This document shows, in pieces, positions 62,301-64,000 of a stretch of DNA of 64,000 nt. The DNA comes from Setophaga petechia. Lineage: Eukaryota > Chordata > Aves > Passeriformes > Parulidae. Positions within the stretch are counted from its first letter, which is position 1, and every line of letters begins with the position of its first letter. The notes under the pieces are model-generated. The model made no database searches and was not told where the DNA came from. It saw only the letters and a list, made by a program, of their open reading frames with translations. The stretch lies in the NCBI GenBank assembly GCA_024362935.1, contig JANCRA010000004.1, forward strand, positions 20,003,621-20,067,620, in the 5' to 3' direction. A program made the position numbers and the translations under genes.

Positions 62301-64000
62301 CCTTACCATCATCAAATTTTGTTGCCTCTATTGGTGAAAGTATTTCTGTGGGGTAACTAGGAATATAGAATTGAAGAGAAAGCATGGGAGTGGGATATCT
62401 AGACACAAAAGTTTCAGTAACTGACTTAGTAGTTAAAAATTTTTACAAATACTACCTGTGATAAACCCAGCAATCCTTTGCACTGCGCTGATGCAATCGT
62501 CTCAAATATCCAGGAAGCAGCAAGACCTGTATGAAAACCTTTATAACCATTTTCTCCATTGAGAAGTTCAACAGATTTAATATGAAATTACCATTATTAC
62601 TCTATCCTTCATAAAAGTAAAACCTTTAACTAGCTAGGCAGGCTACCATGCAGTAATTTTAATGTTTCAGTACAGTCAAAATACATTGTTTATAGCTTTT
62701 GGTTACATTCAAAAGAAAGTAAGATTTGCTGTGTCTTAGCAGCAGCAAAGTCTGTAATGACAGCCAGAATGCCTTTACCTGAATAAGAGTGGTTGGTCAT
62801 TTAACTCATCAAGATCCATAGATGAATGGTTTTTTAGTATTCAGAGGTAGCAGAGAAATTTTGTGGAAAAAGCTGGCAACAACCTACTTAAATATGTACT
62901 GTCCATGGAAATTTCTCCTATGCACTAGTTGATCTTAATAGTTTCTTTTGGACCTTCTCCGCTTTAAGCTCCTTCTTCTCTTCATTTGCTTCAAAATTTG
63001 AATTCAAACTGTTTGAGAAATTCTTTAAATACCTAAATCTACTCTGCAGTGTACTGGCAGTTACTATTCATAGGTATCATTCAGATGCCCTGAGCTACAA
63101 AATTCTTTCTGCAGTTATTAATGGTGCTGATCTTCTGAGTTCCTAACTGTCTTTACAAAGGGCATCTGAATCAGAAGATGTTATGTAAAAGAGATGCAGG
63201 GAAGAACAAAACATCATCATGCTGTATCATTTGACCTGTTTGAACAGTGAACTGTTTGATCAGTCATCTCCTTGACTGTATCACATGAGATGGCCAGTGT
63301 CATAAAAGCTTCAGTTTTATTGGTTTTGTCTGCAACTTGCAGTTTATAGCTTCATGAGGAAATGAAAGGTTTATGGATGTATCATTTTGCTGCATTTTGT
63401 ATGTCAAAATTGAGGTGCACCTCTCCTCAGCACTAGTGCCTCAGCAGTGGTAAGCATACAGTCCTGACAGATTGAACTGGCATGATGATGTATATACTGT
63501 GTATAAAAATAGTCCCAGTCTTCCCCAGGCAGACTTAAGCTCCAGGATGCAAAGAAGAGAAAAGTTGAGGAAGTAGGTATTACTTTTCACACAAAGAACA
63601 GAGACATAGAAACATTAGCAGACTCTTTTTAAGAAATGGTTAGTGCTGTCAGTTTGTAGGTTAATATATCTGGTCTGAACCCTGAAGTATTTAGAGGTAA
63701 AATTTCTCAGAATTTTAACTTGGATTTTTTCCTGTGTCGGGATAACAGAATTGTAACTTGATATTGTTTTGTGCTGATTTATTTTTACAGTTTCAAATTT
63801 TAGGATGATTGTTAAATTTTTTATTGATGAAGCTATGTCAGGACATGATGTCTTTAATTTAGGGTGGTTTTTTTCATACTTAAAACTTAGGGGATTTTTG
63901 CCTTTTTTTTTTCCCTGACACTCCCACAGTATAAGAGAAGGGAGTACTCATTTGCAATTCTAACCGTTCATTTTGCTCTGCTTGACAGAAGCAACATCAT
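59346..64000. other. Intron 1 sequence to the window edge, no gene seen
   Basis: AT-rich intron with short chance open frames, a T run near 61338-61351 and a 13 bp inverted repeat at 63079-63171. Exon 2 of endophilin was not found here. Confidence 0.5.
63079..63178. repeat. Two interleaved inverted repeats
   Basis: ATTCAGATGCCCT (63079-63091) pairs with AGGGCATCTGAAT (63159-63171), and TCTTCTGA (63131-63138) pairs with TCAGAAGA (63171-63178). Confidence 0.85.

Larger units (their letters stand above)
7913..64000 (+). other. SH3GL2: SH3GL2 intron 1 (5' part, continues past window)
   Basis: It begins at the donor after exon 1 and runs to the window edge without an exon I can recognise. I looked for the next endophilin segment (the BAR-domain start, beginning KVSEKVGG in the family) among the supplied translations of open frames and while reading, and did not see it. 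Mammalian SH3GL2 is known for a very large first intron, which fits. A short exon could still be missed by eye. Repeats inside the intron are listed separately. Confidence 0.75.

Noticed and set aside
63079..63178. Inverted repeat considered as a microRNA precursor
   Set aside because: The arms are only 13 bp with a 67 bp loop, lacking the long near-continuous stem of a pre-miRNA.
7913..64000. Search for endophilin exon 2
   Set aside because: No stretch reading as the expected BAR-domain start after an acceptor was noticed. A short exon may be missed by eye, so absence is not proven.

Overview
The window reads as vertebrate, most likely bird (probably passerine), nuclear DNA. It holds one recognisable gene start, a very long AT-rich intron with no further convincing exon, several CR1 LINE copies (the dominant bird retrotransposon) in various stages of decay, and two solo retroviral LTRs. 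No bacterial-type operon, rRNA, tRNA or CRISPR array was seen.

The only protein-coding feature I can support is the first coding exon of an endophilin-A gene on the + strand (7868-7912). Its 15 codons, MSVAGLKKQFHKATQ, match the conserved N-terminus of endophilin-A1 (SH3GL2) and run directly into a GT splice donor. The exon lies in a CpG island (about 7320-8360) with a full cAMP-response element and GC boxes upstream. A 100 bp pentanucleotide repeat, (GCTCG)14(GCTCC)6, ends 27 bp before the start codon. Everything from 7913 to the right edge is taken as intron 1 (more than 56 kb). No exon 2 was recognised. Left of the island is intergenic or upstream sequence.

Layout: 1-740 unassigned; 741-1890 antisense CR1 split by a 352 bp solo LTR; 1891-7320 upstream AT-rich sequence with a long polypurine microsatellite; 7320-8360 promoter, exon 1 and CpG island; 8360-23800 intron with GT/T-rich low complexity and a tiny CpG cluster at 16.9 kb; 23.8-24.5 kb old antisense CR1; 24.5-31.05 kb intron; 31.05-33.4 kb sense CR1 cut in two by a 1.27 kb solo LTR with a 5 bp target duplication; 33.4-51.5 kb intron with a tandem duplication, a 45 bp dispersed duplication, clustered inverted repeats and a probable MIR fragment; 51.48-51.92 kb CR1 3' end; 57.9-59.34 kb CR1 with an internal deletion; then intron to the end.

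I did not find a new multi-gene biological system. The most interesting signals are the 5' UTR pentanucleotide repeat, which encodes the same pentapeptide in all sense frames and is continuous with the endophilin reading frame, the two cleanly resolved LTR-in-CR1 insertions, the nested inverted-repeat cluster near 38.05 kb and an isolated CpG cluster in the intron.
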